64,000 bases of DNA from Chromobotia macracanthus (Eukaryota > Chordata > Actinopteri > Cypriniformes > Botiidae), in the NCBI GenBank assembly GCA_036877525.1, contig JAZGTH010000005.1, positions 10,332,001-10,396,000 of the forward strand, read 5' to 3'. Of the stretch, positions 36,471 to 48,763 are shown in pieces. A program made the position numbers and the translations under genes. The first letter of the stretch is position 1. Every line of letters begins with the position of its first letter. The notes under the pieces are model-generated. The model was not told the origin of the DNA and did not search any database. It saw only the letters and a list, made by a program, of their open reading frames with translations.

Positions 36471-39400
36471 CAAAACACTGCGTCTACTTTGCTACATTCA
36501 CATTCTGAATGCTTTATCACTTATTCCATGATACAGTCTGCTGAATATACTCCCCAGACTCTCTGAAATAACTGTGCTGCAGACTGAATGTTGTAGCCAT
36601 GCTTTTCTTTTTTGCCTGTTGCATTTGGGTATATAATTTTGCATTAATGGTAATTTGCTAGGGTGAAAATGAAAACGGATGAATTTCAAATGAGTAAACG
36701 GTCTGAGCTACTTCAGAACAAAATTGGCGATTGGACTTCTGAAAGAGAAAGCAGGAGTAACGCAGACAAGATGGGAATAGAGACTTGGAAAGATAAAAAG
36801 GAGAGAGAGAAAGAGAGCCAGAGACTCATTTGTCGTGAGATGGCATTCCAGCATGAAATATTCAGAAATGAGCCTGTTCGTACAATGACTACATGGGTGT
36901 AAAGGACCAAATGTACAGTAGGTGATATACATCATATATCACTTGATTAAAGATATATATGATGGTTCTCGGATGAAGATCTATTGGGTTACATTAGAAT
37001 TGCTTTGACATTTGAATGACCCTTGATGACACACATTGCGAGGTGAGTCATGTTCCCTTTCAGCCTGTTACTGTAATGTATTCAAGCCATTTAAATGGTT
37101 TATTCATAACCATATAAGAAAACGCATTCATAACCATATTAGAAAGTGACATACTCATGAATCCTGACAAGGATGCAAAGGCCTTCATTAAAACAGACGC
37201 TTCGAACGGCACGCTGACGGACGCATTCGTTCACCTTGAAATTTTCCTTTTTAAATTACTTGAACATTAGATCTGCAAGGATTTTTTTCTCTAAAGGCCT
37301 CGAACTGTCTTTAAGACAAACAGATTTCTCCGACGGCATAGTAATGTACTCATTATTCACACACCACCGCAGGTTGCGCAGGTGCGAAGCCACCTCTGCC
37401 TCCTCTACTGTCACCCAAACTTCCTGCGAAAGTTAGACACCTGTCTGTGTGTCCCCAGTGGGTGCCACTACTTCAGACGTTCCAGTCGACAGACCCCCCA
37501 CTGCGGCCAACCCAGCACACGGCCCCCTTGATCAGCCAGCACAGTCCTGTATGATTTCTGACATCTTCTGGCTGTGTCGCACTGCAGACTGTAATGAGAG
37601 ACAATGTGTGAGCTCCAACCCTGGTTCCTCGTTGATTCTCAGGCTCTTTTCAATGTTGCCTATACATGCCTGGTCCATCTTATCAACTGAGCCTGGATTA
37701 CTATCTACCAAGCACCTCAGACTGGTTGCTATCAAGATGTCATATTTTCACATATGCCTGCCAAAGAAGAACACCAAACTTCACTTGGAGTAACACCAAG
37801 AGGACAGCTAGGAATTAAATGCACTCAAGCTGGTTTATTGAAAGAAGGATTTTCACTTTATGCAAATGGATGATGTACTGCAAACATATGGCACACTCGC
37901 TTGATGTATAGCTCATGAAAAAGGGACACCGGTCTTATAATGGCATGCTAAGGAAATGGTTGCGCCTTGACGCATCGATCAAATATGTAAACAAGGCGCA
38001 TCTTGCATTTAAACTTGATTCTTGAGTGCATTGCTGCAGTTTTTCAACACTCTACCAATCAGCACCGGGAAAGCCAATAACGGCCTCATAAAGGTGCAGG
38101 AAAATGCAGCAAGGTCAAGTGATTGTGTCGTGGGAAAGTGGCTCTGAGCGTCCAGGAATAGATGTTAATGCAACAACTAATAAGTTCTCAGTTATGCACG
38201 TGAGAGGAGAGTTTGAGGACTGAGGACAGTCCAGGTTTGTGCCAACTGTGTCACTGGATTTAAACAGGCAGCGCATTGATCACACACTGATAAGCGACCT
38301 GCAGTGCGGTGGAACGATTGCGCTCTGGGTACAGAAGCCTGAAGGACTGAAGACTGATTGACAGCCCGTGATCAAGCACTGTTCTCGAGGACAAACCCAC
38401 TGAAACTATGACATGGCCTGAGGTGACTGACAGCACGAGTGTGTGTGTGGGGGAGGGCAGAAGATAAGAAAGAAATGAAGACCATTGATTTAGCCATTAT
38501 GAGCCTTGGCCCTCCACCTTGCTCTTGCTAATGTCAAAAAAACCTTTAAAGGTGCCTTCACTCCTAAAATGCCTACACTCATTTTTCCTCCATAAAAAGC
38601 AGCACTTGTTTAAAATTGTGTACAAATCTCACAAGATGATAATAATTCAGTCATATCGATGCCCTAATAAAAGCTGTTTTTTACATGAAGTAATTTTTTT
38701 TTTCAAATACAACCTCAGTATGTTTACTGAGCAAATACATAGCTCAGTAAACATGCAATAGTAGACTTTTATTCTAAAATAAGTAAATTATGGCTGATAA
38801 CAAACAGCACATTGTAAATATTAAACTTTTAAACTAATAAACACTTGCTTTTGTATGCCTCTGCATACACACCGAGTTAGGCGTAACGTTAGGCGTAAGT
38901 CCAAGACTTTATCTGCCATATCTGCCAGTGCAACATAAACCAAAAACTACTGAGTGCAACTTTAAGCTTTAAAACAGTCCTGAGAGTAGATGCGCATTTC
39001 ACGCGGTGCTGGAAACAGCCCTAATGGGAAAATCGGTGAATGGATGCATCGCAATAGACAGGGCATAAATCACCCACTCCGCTTCACAGATGGAAAGTGG
39101 CCTCAGCCATACGGGGCACCAACAGCATTGACAGAGAATGCTTGTGTCATGATATCGAAAGTTTAAGGCGAGAAAGAGGTCAGCCGGGCTGACCTTGTTC
39201 TGAAGGTACACATCAGTGGGAAATTGCACAGTCGCCACCACCGCACAGCTCATTCATCCAAACCAAAAAACGATGGAAAAGTGACAAGGTACAGTACGGC
39301 ACACTGGAGGAAGTAAAATTGTTGATGGTTATGTGATAGATTCGCCGCCACGTTGCATTTAGCATGATACAGCAGACGTTTTGCTTCTCTGCAACAATTG

Positions 39401-40049
39401 CACAATGCAAGATGAAAAAATGGAATTCTTTATGAGTGTTTGTGTCAACACTGGATCCTGTCAACCCCACCCCCCACTGCCAACCCCCTCCCTCTCTTTT
39501 CTGCAGGCCCCCTGTTGTCACAAACATCCTCTAGCAGCAGGTGCCCCCGTTTCATGTGACAGCTCTTTAATACCTGGTTTGATTCTCGCAGTCATATCAT
39601 TATTCCTTCCCCCCCATACGCGCCAAACTGCTCGTTTTTGAAGCCAGATGAATTATACCCACTCACTGGATATTTAATAATCATTAACAAAGGAAGCGCA
39701 TGAAGACAGATCAAGAGATAGAATTTTTGTGTGATTTACAATTTGAGATGGCTTCATTTTCTTTTAAATCTGAAACCCCTTTGAAAGAGACAACACTCTA
39801 CATAAGGGGCGGAGCTTGTCTCTTTGTATGTGGGAGAAAGGGAGAAAGACTTGAACAGTTGAAAGCTGCAGAAAATGGATAAAGTTTATATCACCAGCTG
39901 TGAAGAAATTGCTCACACTTCTGTTATGTCTGACATATTTACAAAGCCTTATCTCCTTACTGCAATTGCTGCGGTTGTGTGGCACGCCAGCTATAGATCT
40001 TCATACAGTTTGATGTAATATACAACAAATTGTATATAAGAATGTCCTT

Positions 40050-40075
40050 AAAGGGACAGTTCACCCAAAAACGTA
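40050..40075. repeat. Fragment of a dispersed cyprinid repeat (AGTTCACCCAAAA type)
   Basis: AAAGGGACAGTTCACCCAAA matches the well-known start of a very abundant cyprinid repeat. A related piece is at 57541-57600. Confidence 0.5.
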
Positions 40076-43000
40076 AAATGTTCATTATTGAACACAATGT
40101 GCCTTTCAGAGAGCTAGCATAAATTCAAAGCTCTTTGTGGTGCTTGGGTAACTTTTGTAAAATACAGGACACATCAAAGTCAGTGAGAAAAAGGGTGACA
40201 AAAAAGTGTGATTGCATGTTAGAAAGAGGGCAATGACAAAAGAAAAAAGAAGAGAAATACTGTGTTCACGTGTGTTTATAACTGGAGTAGTGTTTGTTTG
40301 TGGCGGCGCGTGTAGGACCGCGGTCTCACTCGGGTTGACAGCACTCCAGAAGAGAGGAGAGAAATAACTGGCTGTCACAGATCAAAGGGATAAGCAAGCA
40401 GGAGCATTTGGCAGACGCAAAACAGGAGACGGCTCCAAACAAATTGTACAGGCTGCTGCAGGAGATCTGTCTAAATATGTTCCTCTCCTGAACAAAAAGA
40501 AACAGTTTCCAGCTCTTTTTAATAGGGCCTTTACCTTGCTCGTTCATTCTTTGAAGGTCTGCGTCTTTTCACAACCTCCTGAGCTCCTCTGGCTTAATCC
40601 CCTCAAACCCCCCTCACCCACCCCATGTCAAATTAAATTAAAACAGTCGCGCACACGAGCTTATACTCCGCTTTTTCAAACATTGCCTCAAATCAGACAA
40701 TTGCAGCACGAGTTCAGCCAAGTCCAAATATTCCAGAAGTGCTTGATGAAAGCATAACTAATAAAATGTTTTCTGACACTTCGGTCAACCTTTAGTTTTT
40801 CAGCGTTATCTAAACTGCAGCTTTTTCACGGCGGTTTTGACCTACGTTACAAAACTCTGACCTTTTATCAGTTCATTTTGGGAGCGTGTTTGGCCACAAC
40901 AGCAAAACAGCAGTAATTCGTTTCCAGACAAATGAGATCAAATTAATGCAGAACTGCTCATACGCAGCTAAAAGCATATTCGAGCAATTACAGAGAATTG
41001 GGCACCATCAGCCCCCATGGCGTTACTGTAAAACCTATACTGTAGATAGCATTCGCTTTTAATCTTTCGACTGGAGATTTGCAAACACTGTTTGCAAATG
41101 TACGGTAAGATTGCTGCTCCTGCCTCGAAATCATAGCATCTAACTGCGTTCTAAAAACACTAAACAGAATCTCAATAAAGCACAACCCAATGACTCAGCA
41201 ATCTGAATTGGATTAAATACATGCGGGGCTAAGTGAATACTGGATGGCTTCATATTAAAAAAACACTTTTTACAGAATCGCTTCATCTGTACTTTCAAGT
41301 GAGATTTGTCGAACTTTAAATGCTCTTTTCAGAGTTTATGGCTCTGGGGAATACATTTCATACACTGTAAAACTCTTTCAAGACACACCAGTTCAGCAGC
41401 CTCTGAATAACTAGAACTAGGATAACTAAACTGAATAACTAAACTAGGAGGCGAGAGCTGATTTTTCAACCAATATTCTTCATACTTGAATGAATGTAAC
41501 ATACAACTAATTAAGAAAACCCCTTCCAGATATGACAAATGTTTTAATTGGCATAACTGATTCAAAAACTGCCAAACAATCCTGCAGGCTTCTATGAGAA
41601 AAATCTCAGTTATTGTAGAGTACAATCTGGCCCCAGTTTCCTACTGTAGTTTGTAAATTATTTTTAATAAAACAGCATCTTTACTTAGCGCCACACAACC
41701 GGGGGCCGGTGGAATTTAATTCCACAACTTTCATGTAATATTACTATGATTATTGATACTACGATTTTACAAAAAATGTTTCTTTACAGAACGTTTCGTT
41801 ACAGAACCTGAGGTTCACCATTTAATCTCTGTATTATGGAGAACCATCTGCTGTCAACAGTACACAAGTGAAGTCCTGCTGGTTCTTTAAAGCACCAGCA
41901 CATAGAGAGTCCCAGAACCACAACAAGTTCTCCTGTAGCTTCACACAAACAGAAACTAATCTGCTATTACATTTTGGAACCTTTATTCTTAACAGTTTGG
42001 AGCAACCTGGGGTTAAGTACCTTGCGGCATCAAACCAGTAATCTTCCAGTTACTGACCCTATACATGAACCCAAAGATCATATTTTTTTATTTTTTTAGG
42101 CCACACTCTCAAAACTTGCTAAAGATATTTCGGTCAAAGAGCTGTTTTTTAGTACTCCACCTCTCATCGATTTGGTGTATGATAAAAAGATAAAAGATAA
42201 AAATAAATCTGCCCCTTTCTGTTGTGTGGAAGGGGCCTCTAACCTTTCTGTACGCCACAGGACACGTTCTCTTGTAAAATACTAATATCCCACCAAACAA
42301 CAATCAATGCTGCCTCTCCGACGCTTTTAAAAATCAATCTTTTGTGTGTGCTATTTACACTCCTCCCTTATAAATTCATGGATGCTTGTCGGCACGCCTG
42401 CTTTCATCAGTCGCAGCTCCTAAGAGGGTGCAAACTTTTCTCTCTGTAGCTTTAAACTCGCTCATAGAATCCTCAGTGATGGATGCAGCACACACTCTGA
42501 TGGTGCGAATGTTTACAACCACTGATGTTTTTGTAGTCATGGTAACAGTGACAGACTGCTCAGCAGTATTTACATCTTTGCTTCTCTTTGTCTTTGATTC
42601 CATGCATTCCATTATAAAGCAGCTCCTAAACATTTTAAGGCACAAATGCATGCTGCATCACATAACACAATATCAAACGAAATAGCATTGATTTTAGAGA
42701 AATATATCACAAACATGTTTCAGACAAAACATTTTACCAAAGAGTTTTGAATAATAAAACAAAAGATGTAATATTTCCACAAGTTATGCAAGTTATAGTA
42801 TGTCCACAGCTACTGTGATGGATGGGTAGAGATTTTATACACCCATTATAAAGGCCATTGGGACCAATTGGTTAAAAGTAATAAAAAAATTTGATATACA
42901 GACATTTTAAGTGTGATAGAAGTATCCAAATAGTTTTAGGCCGTGGGTATGTAATATTTATCAAATTCTATGTGTAAATTGCAATACAGCAAAATGGAAA

Positions 43001-44422
43001 AAAGAAACTGTTTAAAAAGTAGATCTGTGTTAGGCCAACACTGTTCAATGTGTCTGGGGAGGAGGGGGGTTACTAATGCGTGTTAATCCAGCAACACAAT
43101 GACCTCAATCCTGAAAATCAGTCAATAGAATATTTGATGCTCTGGATTAGGTGTCTGTTGTAACTAAAGCCCAGACATAACTGTGTCCCAACATCCCAAA
43201 GAGAAATATACAGTATTTCTTTGATCATGCTTTTTCTTATTCCCTCTTGTTTTTCAGTCATTTTCTGGAAACAATGTGTTTATGAACTAGAAGTATTTTC
43301 TAGTATTAATTCTCATGTATTTTTTCCACATGCAGTAAATCCTACAGCAGCAGGTTCTCACCTGGTTGTACTATATCATTACCATGCTCCGCATAGTGCC
43401 AATAAGAAAAAATGATTATGATAGAGAGAATTGACAATATTGTAAATGCATAAACAAAAACAGAAGTGTGACTCACCAGTCTAACACAAAAAATATATTA
43501 TTATAGACATGTCATCAAATACTGTGGTGTGATTACACACAGCCTTACATGTAGCGTTGTATAAGTGTTTTCTTCTCTCTTATAAAAATTGATAAGCCTA
43601 TTTATTTTCCTATCCTAACAATGAATAATTATACGGTTAGCTGAATTTAATTTTTGCATTTACCATTGTTTTTCGCTGCTGTCCGCACTCTTGTCAAAAT
43701 AAACTCATGACCCATGTTTGGGTCACTCACCACCAGTGAGAATCACTGTCTTACAGCCAAACTGTTTAATTTGATTTCCTTTATGCTAGAATAAATGATG
43801 TTCATGAAAGTAAATACAGTGAACAACCTATTTTCAACAAACTATTGTGTATAAGTCCAAAACACCTGAAGAACACGTTAACAAAGGCGGAGCGTTTGAC
43901 AGCGCACTCTGAAACCTGTCGACTTTTGTTCAAGAAACCCAGGGCTGTTTTGAAATCGACTTTCTCCCTGCAAATCCCAAACTGTTCAGTGCAACACATC
44001 AGATTATCTGGGCTGGTCCAAGCTATTTCTTCGCATGCGACGCCGGAACGCAATTTCAAGATTTGAGGCAGTGCTCATTCGGGGAGAGATATCAGTTATT
44101 TTGCAGCGAGCCATTCCAATGCTAGGCTTGGTGCTATCACAATAAAAAAGAGAGGTATGCTCGCACCTGAGATTTCTTTCTTTTCACTCCAAGCTGTCAC
44201 TGATGAGCTGAACCACAGCGCGGGTCACAGACTAGATAAAGGCCTACGAACCGGGAAACAATCGGGAGGCGTGGGCTGCATTATAAGCAGCTGTACTGGA
44301 GCACTGATGAAAAGGATGAATAAACACATTAATAATCTATAGCTGCTATACATCAGCGTTCAGCGCTGGTAACAACTGAATGTGAAATCACAACTACAAT
44401 GATGATGTACACAATTAGACAC

Positions 44423-44428
44423 TTTATT
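44423..44428 (-). terminator. Candidate polyadenylation signal (gene 2, distal)
   Basis: TTTATT on the + strand reads AATAAA on the gene 2 strand, about 1 kb after the stop. Confidence 0.4.
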
Positions 44429-44536
44429 TGATAAATTTATAAAAGCAAAAAAAAGAACAGGTGTTCTGTTCTGAACACTGAAAAGTGGAGCTGTTAGATG
44501 CATCCAGAAGGAGAAATGTCATTACATTTAATATTA

Positions 44537-44542
44537 TTTATT
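44537..44542 (-). terminator. Candidate polyadenylation signal (gene 2, proximal)
   Basis: TTTATT on the + strand reads AATAAA on the gene 2 strand, about 860 bases after the stop. Confidence 0.35.
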
Positions 44543-44775
44543 ATCATAAAAATTTGTTTTAAATCACAAAATGCACAAAATAAAACATTAAATAGCATAT
44601 ATATATTATCAGCAGTTCTATATATTTTTAAATATGTGTTGTGATCTCTAATAACTTTAATAATCATATAAATATACAAAAGCAGGAAAAGTACAAATTT
44701 AAAAAAGGTTGCAGAAATATTTATGCATATATTGAACTAAATCTTTCACATGCACAATCAGACACACATGCACAC

Positions 44776-45401
44776 CCTGTCCCACACAAACACACAACAC
44801 ATCCTGTCCCACACAAATACACAACTCATCCTGTCCCACACAACACATCCTGTCCCACACAAACACACAACACATCCTGTCCCACACAAACACACAACAC
44901 ATCCTGTCCCACACAAACACACAACACATCCTGTCCCACACAAATACACAACTCATCCTGTCCCACACAACGCATCCTGTCCCACACAAACACACAACGC
45001 ATCCTGTCCCACACAAACACACAACTCATCCTGTCCCACACAAACACACAACACATCCTGTCCCACACAAACACACAACTCATCCTGTCCCACACAAACA
45101 CACAACACATCCTGTCCCACACAAACACACAACGCATCCTGTCCCACACAAACACACAACGCATCCTGTTCCACACTAACACACAACGCATCCTGTTCCA
45201 CACAAACACACAACACATCCTGTCCCACACAAACACACAACGCATCCTGCCCCACACAAACACACAACGCATCCTGTTCCACACTAACACACAACGCATC
45301 CTGTCCCACACAAACACACAACGCATCCTGTTCCACACAAACACACAACGCATCCTGTCCCACACAAACACACAACACATCCTGTTCCACACTAACACAG
45401 C
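44776..45401. repeat. 27-bp minisatellite, about 24 units
   Basis: Units begin CCTGTCCCACACAAA and end CAACNCAT. I count 24 CCTG starts between 44776 and 45380. Most spacings are 27 bp, with two units of about 18-19 bp. Variants are CCTGTTCC for CCTGTCCC, ACTAAC for AAACAC, and A, G or T at the variable position. Because 27 is divisible by 3 and the unit has no stop in several frames, it produces long false open frames on both strands. It abuts the stop codon of gene 2. Confidence 0.95.
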
Positions 45402-45402
45402 A

Positions 45403-46866
45403 TCACACTTTTGACACTGATGGAGCCACAGGCCATGGACCTTCTGGAAGAAACCCTTTGGACTCAGTGGTGCCCAATGTTGGACCAGACGCTTCCACTT
45501 GGCTACATATGTTTACACAATTGGTTTGTTCAACCTGACCGCTTAATCCACCCTGACCAATACCAGTAGCCTGACAATCTCCAACTGCCTGGCTGGCCCA
45601 GCTGAAGTTCTGACCACTCTTCTTGAGAGCAGCCAGATGTTTGATGTCCAGAGTAGTGAAGGTTGTGAACTGCACCTGATTCCTTTTGCTCGTAGGAGAA
45701 TGAAGAGGTTCGCTGCGAACAGGCTTTGGAAGAAGGGTGGCTGATCTAAAGGCCATAGGATCACGCCTTAGAGGAAGAGTGTTGGTTCTTCTACCCAGAG
45801 TGGCTGTCCTCTCCTCACCTACAATGGCTGGTGTGTCCCTTGACTGGATCATCTCGGTGCCTCTGGACCGCTCCATGCTCTTCTGCATTTGAATGGTTCT
45901 TGGCATCTCCACAGCTGTCTGCATCTCCTGCTTGCAGGTGGTCGCAATCTGTGGAGCTCTGCTTGGCGCCACAGCTGCACCCACTTGCACCCAGTGGTGC
46001 TTGTGCTCGGACTGGGCCTGGCACTGAACTGGAGACTTCTTGCTGCGTGATCTCGCACTGTTGGTGGCACAGTTAAGCAGGAAGGCTATGATGGCCAGGC
46101 AGGAGACTCCTACCAGTGCATAGATACAGATCTCTATGTCTGTGAACACACTGAATATCTGTATCAGATCACTCTCCACGAGGGGTGGCGCCCGCTTGGG
46201 TTCCTCTACTTGAAAGGGGAAGTCAGAGTTCTTTACCAAGTTTCCATAATCGTTCTTCTCTAAACTTCTGGGGCCTACAGTTACAAGAGCTTTGTCGGCA
46301 ATAGGCTTGGTGATGGAAGTTTTCTCCATGCTGTTTATTGACTTAATTGTGGACACACCACCCCCGATTGCCTCTTGGAGGTTGAACTTGGTCACTGTTT
46401 TGACCTCACTCGTGGTGCTCTCCTGGATACCAGCGTGTTGAAGTGTGTTTCTGAGGATTCCCACAGAGTTCAAAGGGGAGGTAAGGATCATTTCCGACTC
46501 CCTGTCTTTTTCCTCACTGTCACTGGCACGGTCACTCTCTGCTCCAGCACCAGCCTCTTTCTTGCCAGTCCCTGCAAGCTGCTCGTCCAATGGAAATTTG
46601 ACCCTAACGGTGCCTCCGCCCACAGCTAACTTGCTCTTGCGCTTGGATTTCTGACAGGCCTCGCAGATGGCGAGCTCTGCCCTGAGCAGCAGGCCCTCTC
46701 CCTCCGCCTCTGCAACTGCAACAAAGGCAGAACCCGGAATTCTCCGTACGGACACTACATTTGCGTCCAGTGAAGTAATAGTAAGGAAATATCCACTGGG
46801 ATCATAAAGATCAAGAGGAGTCCGGGAGCCATCGCTAAACTGTAGCCAGCAGCCAATCACAGCCTC
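45403..46866 (-). CDS. tmem132d: TMEM132D-like, terminal exon 9 (long stalk, membrane segment, diverged tail)
   Basis: 487 codons plus TGA, 115 codons longer than the same exon of gene 1. It opens with EAVIGCWLQFSDGSRTPLDL and contains AICEACQKSKRKSKLAVGGG, then a long acidic/Ser-rich stalk (ESDRASDSEEKDRESE). The membrane helix is at exon residues 246-267 (46131-46066), starting ICIYALVGVSCLAII. The tail retains HKHHWVQVG in place of HDWVWLG. It has SPTSKRNQVQFTTFT (motif at 45687-45667), which keeps FTTFT but loses the basic residues before the Val. It lacks the DIKWVC...NYMERL end block; only SWASQAVGDC hints at it. The stop is at the edge of a minisatellite that is open in the same frame. 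Acceptor TATATCACAG. Confidence 0.92.
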   Translation of the reverse strand, partial: EAVIGCWLQFSDGSRTPLDLYDPSGYFLTITSLDANVVSVRRIPGSAFVAVAEAEGEGLLLRAELAICEACQKSKRKSKLAVGGGTVRVKFPLDEQLAGTGKKEAGAGAESDRASDSEEKDRESEMILTSPLNSVGILRNTLQHAGIQESTTSEVKTVTKFNLQEAIGGGVSTIKSINSMEKTSITKPIADKALVTVGPRSLEKNDYGNLVKNSDFPFQVEEPKRAPPLVESDLIQIFSVFTDIEICIYALVGVSCLAIIAFLLNCATNSARSRSKKSPVQCQAQSEHKHHWVQVGAAVAPSRAPQIATTCKQEMQTAVEMPRTIQMQKSMERSRGTEMIQSRDTPAIVGEERTATLGRRTNTLPLRRDPMAFRSATLLPKPVRSEPLHSPTSKRNQVQFTTFTTLDIKHLAALKKSGQNFSWASQAVGDCQATGIGQGGLSGQVEQTNCVNICSQVEASGPTLGTTESKGFLPEGPWPVAPSVSKV

Positions 46867-48122
46867 CTGTGATATAAAGTTAAACAAATGTTATACAAAA
46901 CACAATGTTATAAGTATTTGAGATTCATAGAGATTCATCTATGTTAAATACATCAGCTGAAGAAGTGGTAACCATAGAAATTCTGAATGCATCACAGCTG
47001 GCCGATTTAATAATTCTCTGTTTAACAGAGTGGAAAAGGTATCTGTTACCATGACAACTCCCAACTAACAGGGAACATTCTTAGAATGTTGGTTAACGTT
47101 CTGTAAAAGTTCTCTCAATGTTGTTAGTGGAATGTTTTAAAAACATTGCAGAATTTAAAAATGTTAAATTTTATATAAAATAACATTATAACCCAGCAAT
47201 ACCGCTAATGCAACATGTAAAAACTGGACGTTTGGAATGCTTTTAGAACTTTCAAAGTAACATTTTCAGCATTTTTGTAAGTTAATGGAAATGTTAGGGA
47301 AACTTTCTTACAACCTGATAATGTTAGCCGGGCTAGCACTGTATTTCAAGGATATGGACATGTTAATTTCTTATTAAGCAGCTCTGTGACAGGCTGTTGT
47401 ACATGATAGGATTAAAACCCTCATGGCATGGAGGTCCATTTGTCCAAATGCATCAATATTTATGTGTGTTTTTCAAACCTCATTAGCTCAACCACCAGGG
47501 GGCACAGTGTAAAGTATTCACCGCAGGTAGCTCTGGCACAATAACCCAAAGCTGTCGGCTAATAAGGTAGCAACAAATGCCACCACAGGCTGCCCCATAT
47601 TCTGGGGTGAAATACATTATGCATAGCCCGAGGACCAGTGCTTGCAGAGCCATCAAGAGACGAATGAGGTCTCTTGCTGAGTACTAATAGCTTGATATTG
47701 ACAGAATCATGTTATTCCACTCAAAGCTGACATGTGAACTGGTACTAATATAAAGGAAATTAAGGGCATTGCTCTCTGTGATTCTTAAAAAAAGTGATTA
47801 TGCTAGCAGAAAAGTAATAAGAAAAGTGTAAGGCTGATTTGTTTGTTTATTTTAAAAGAAGGAAGAGAAGTTGTGCGGCATTCAGAATTTAATAGAGAAT
47901 GCCCTAAAAGTCAAATTCCTGTTTTTGAATTGTATTTGAATTAAGGAAGCAAACAGGAAGCAATTGAAATTTGAATTGAATAAAGGATAATTTACGTGAA
48001 GTGAAAATAATTTGCTGTTGTGAACTACAGGTGAAAGATTGTGACAAACTTTAGCAAACTTGACAAACCAACCAATTAAAAGAAGCAAAACAACTGTTAT
48101 GGTGATTTATTACTTGAATTAC
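46867..48122 (-). other. Gene 2 intron 8 (1.26 kb)
   Basis: Contains palindromic element copy 5 (47060-47332). No exon is seen otherwise. Confidence 0.7.
47060..47332. repeat. Palindromic element, copy 5
   Basis: Runs from CCCAACTAACAGGGAACATT to GATAATGTTAGCCGGG with the shared AACATT/AACGTT interior. Confidence 0.75.
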
Positions 48123-48314
48123 CTGCTTCGGGTTGTGCATGGTCTCCTGTGTGGTCGTCTTGGCAACGATGGCCCTGTTGCTTCCGGGGCTGAGCTGAAG
48201 GTTCACTGAAAGGCCAGAGACCAGCTGCAGCCCGAGCTCTGTTATACTGACTTTATCATCCAGAACTCGGATCATCCTCTCAGCCAGAACCGAGTCCGAC
48301 AGCGGTGACATCAC
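48123..48314 (-). CDS. tmem132d: TMEM132D-like, exon 8
   Basis: The exon is 192 nt, 64 codons, phase 0 at both ends. It encodes VMSPLSDSVLAERMIRVL, DDKVSITELGLQLVSGL, SVNLQLSPGSNRAIVAK and TTTQETMHNPKQ. Acceptor TTGTTGTTCAG, donor GTAATT. It matches gene 1 exon 8 at 176 of 192 bases, with one identical run of 47 bases, while intron sequence on either side is unrelated. Exon 6 of the pair is only about 81% identical by my count. Confidence 0.92.
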
Positions 48315-48492
48315 CTGAACAACAATAACTGAACCTATGGCATCATTTTTTATTTGCTGATTGCTTACCAATTACAAAATCAAGCCGTGCACCTGCAAGC
48401 TGCACTGTCACCGATATTAAACAATTAAATACATGCTAAACTTCGTTCTCTTAAGATGCAGTTTCTGCGTCTCCTGTCACCGTCACAATTAC
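48315..48492 (-). other. Gene 2 intron 7 (178 bp)
   Basis: By far the shortest intron in either gene (2.05 kb in gene 1 at the same place). Donor GTAATT, acceptor TTGTTCAG. A frame runs from exon 7 a short way into it. Confidence 0.85.
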
Positions 48493-48763
48493 CTGCACAG
48501 TGGTGACTCCCGCAGCCCTGCCCATCAGCACTGTTCCTGCCTGCAGGCGCGCCACGCTCAAATCCCCTACTTTCAGAAAGTAGCGCACCAGCGCTGTCAC
48601 ATCCACCTGCCAATCAGATCCCAGGAAGTTTGCAGGAGATGAGCCGCTCGCATCTGAAGAGTCTGCGGTGAAGACCGTGAGCACTCGAATCAAACTGTGC
48701 TGATATTGCAGCATGCAGCCTCTGCCCTTCCTCTCATCATCTTCCTCACTGTCCCAGCTCACT
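48493..48763 (-). CDS. tmem132d: TMEM132D-like, exon 7
   Basis: The exon is 271 nt: one base completing an Arg codon, then 90 codons. It encodes VSWDSEEDDERKGRGCMLQY, QHSLIRVLTVFTADSSDAS, NFLGSDWQVDVTALVRYF, LKVGDLSVARLQAGTVLMG and AAGVTTVQ. The acidic linker followed by RGRGC...LQYQH is the classical family pattern, here better kept than in gene 1. Acceptor TTGTTTCTTAG, donor GTAATT. Confidence 0.92.

Larger units (their letters stand above)
34520..44400. other. Intergenic region, second part
   Basis: No gene is supported. Small features are a GACA run (36350-36369), an AT-rich inverted repeat (36417-36470), a fragment of the AAAGGGACAGTTCACCCAAA repeat common in cyprinids (about 40050-40075) and a degenerate repeat tail near 41990-42070. 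A frame at 37449-37793 (114 codons) lies in a GC-richer patch but shows no domain. Confidence 0.55.
44400..45402 (-). other. 3'UTR of gene 2
   Basis: Downstream of the TGA stop at 45405-45403 on the - strand. Most of it is the 24-copy minisatellite (44776-45401). Candidate AATAAA signals on the - strand are at 44537-44542 and 44423-44428. The transcript end is inferred. Confidence 0.55.

Noticed and set aside
37449..37793. 114-codon frame in the intergenic region
   Set aside because: GC-richer patch, but no recognisable domain, promoter or homologous exon pattern. It could be a chance frame or an old transposon scrap.
44776..45401. Possible CRISPR-like array
   Set aside because: The repeats are directly adjacent with no unique spacers, and the host is a vertebrate. 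It is a minisatellite.
44641..45538. Long open frames (257 and 262 codons on +, 190 and 145 on -) rich in THPVPHKHT or CVCVGQD repeats
   Set aside because: They are produced by the 27-bp minisatellite, whose unit length is divisible by three and has no stop in several frames. No independent gene is indicated.
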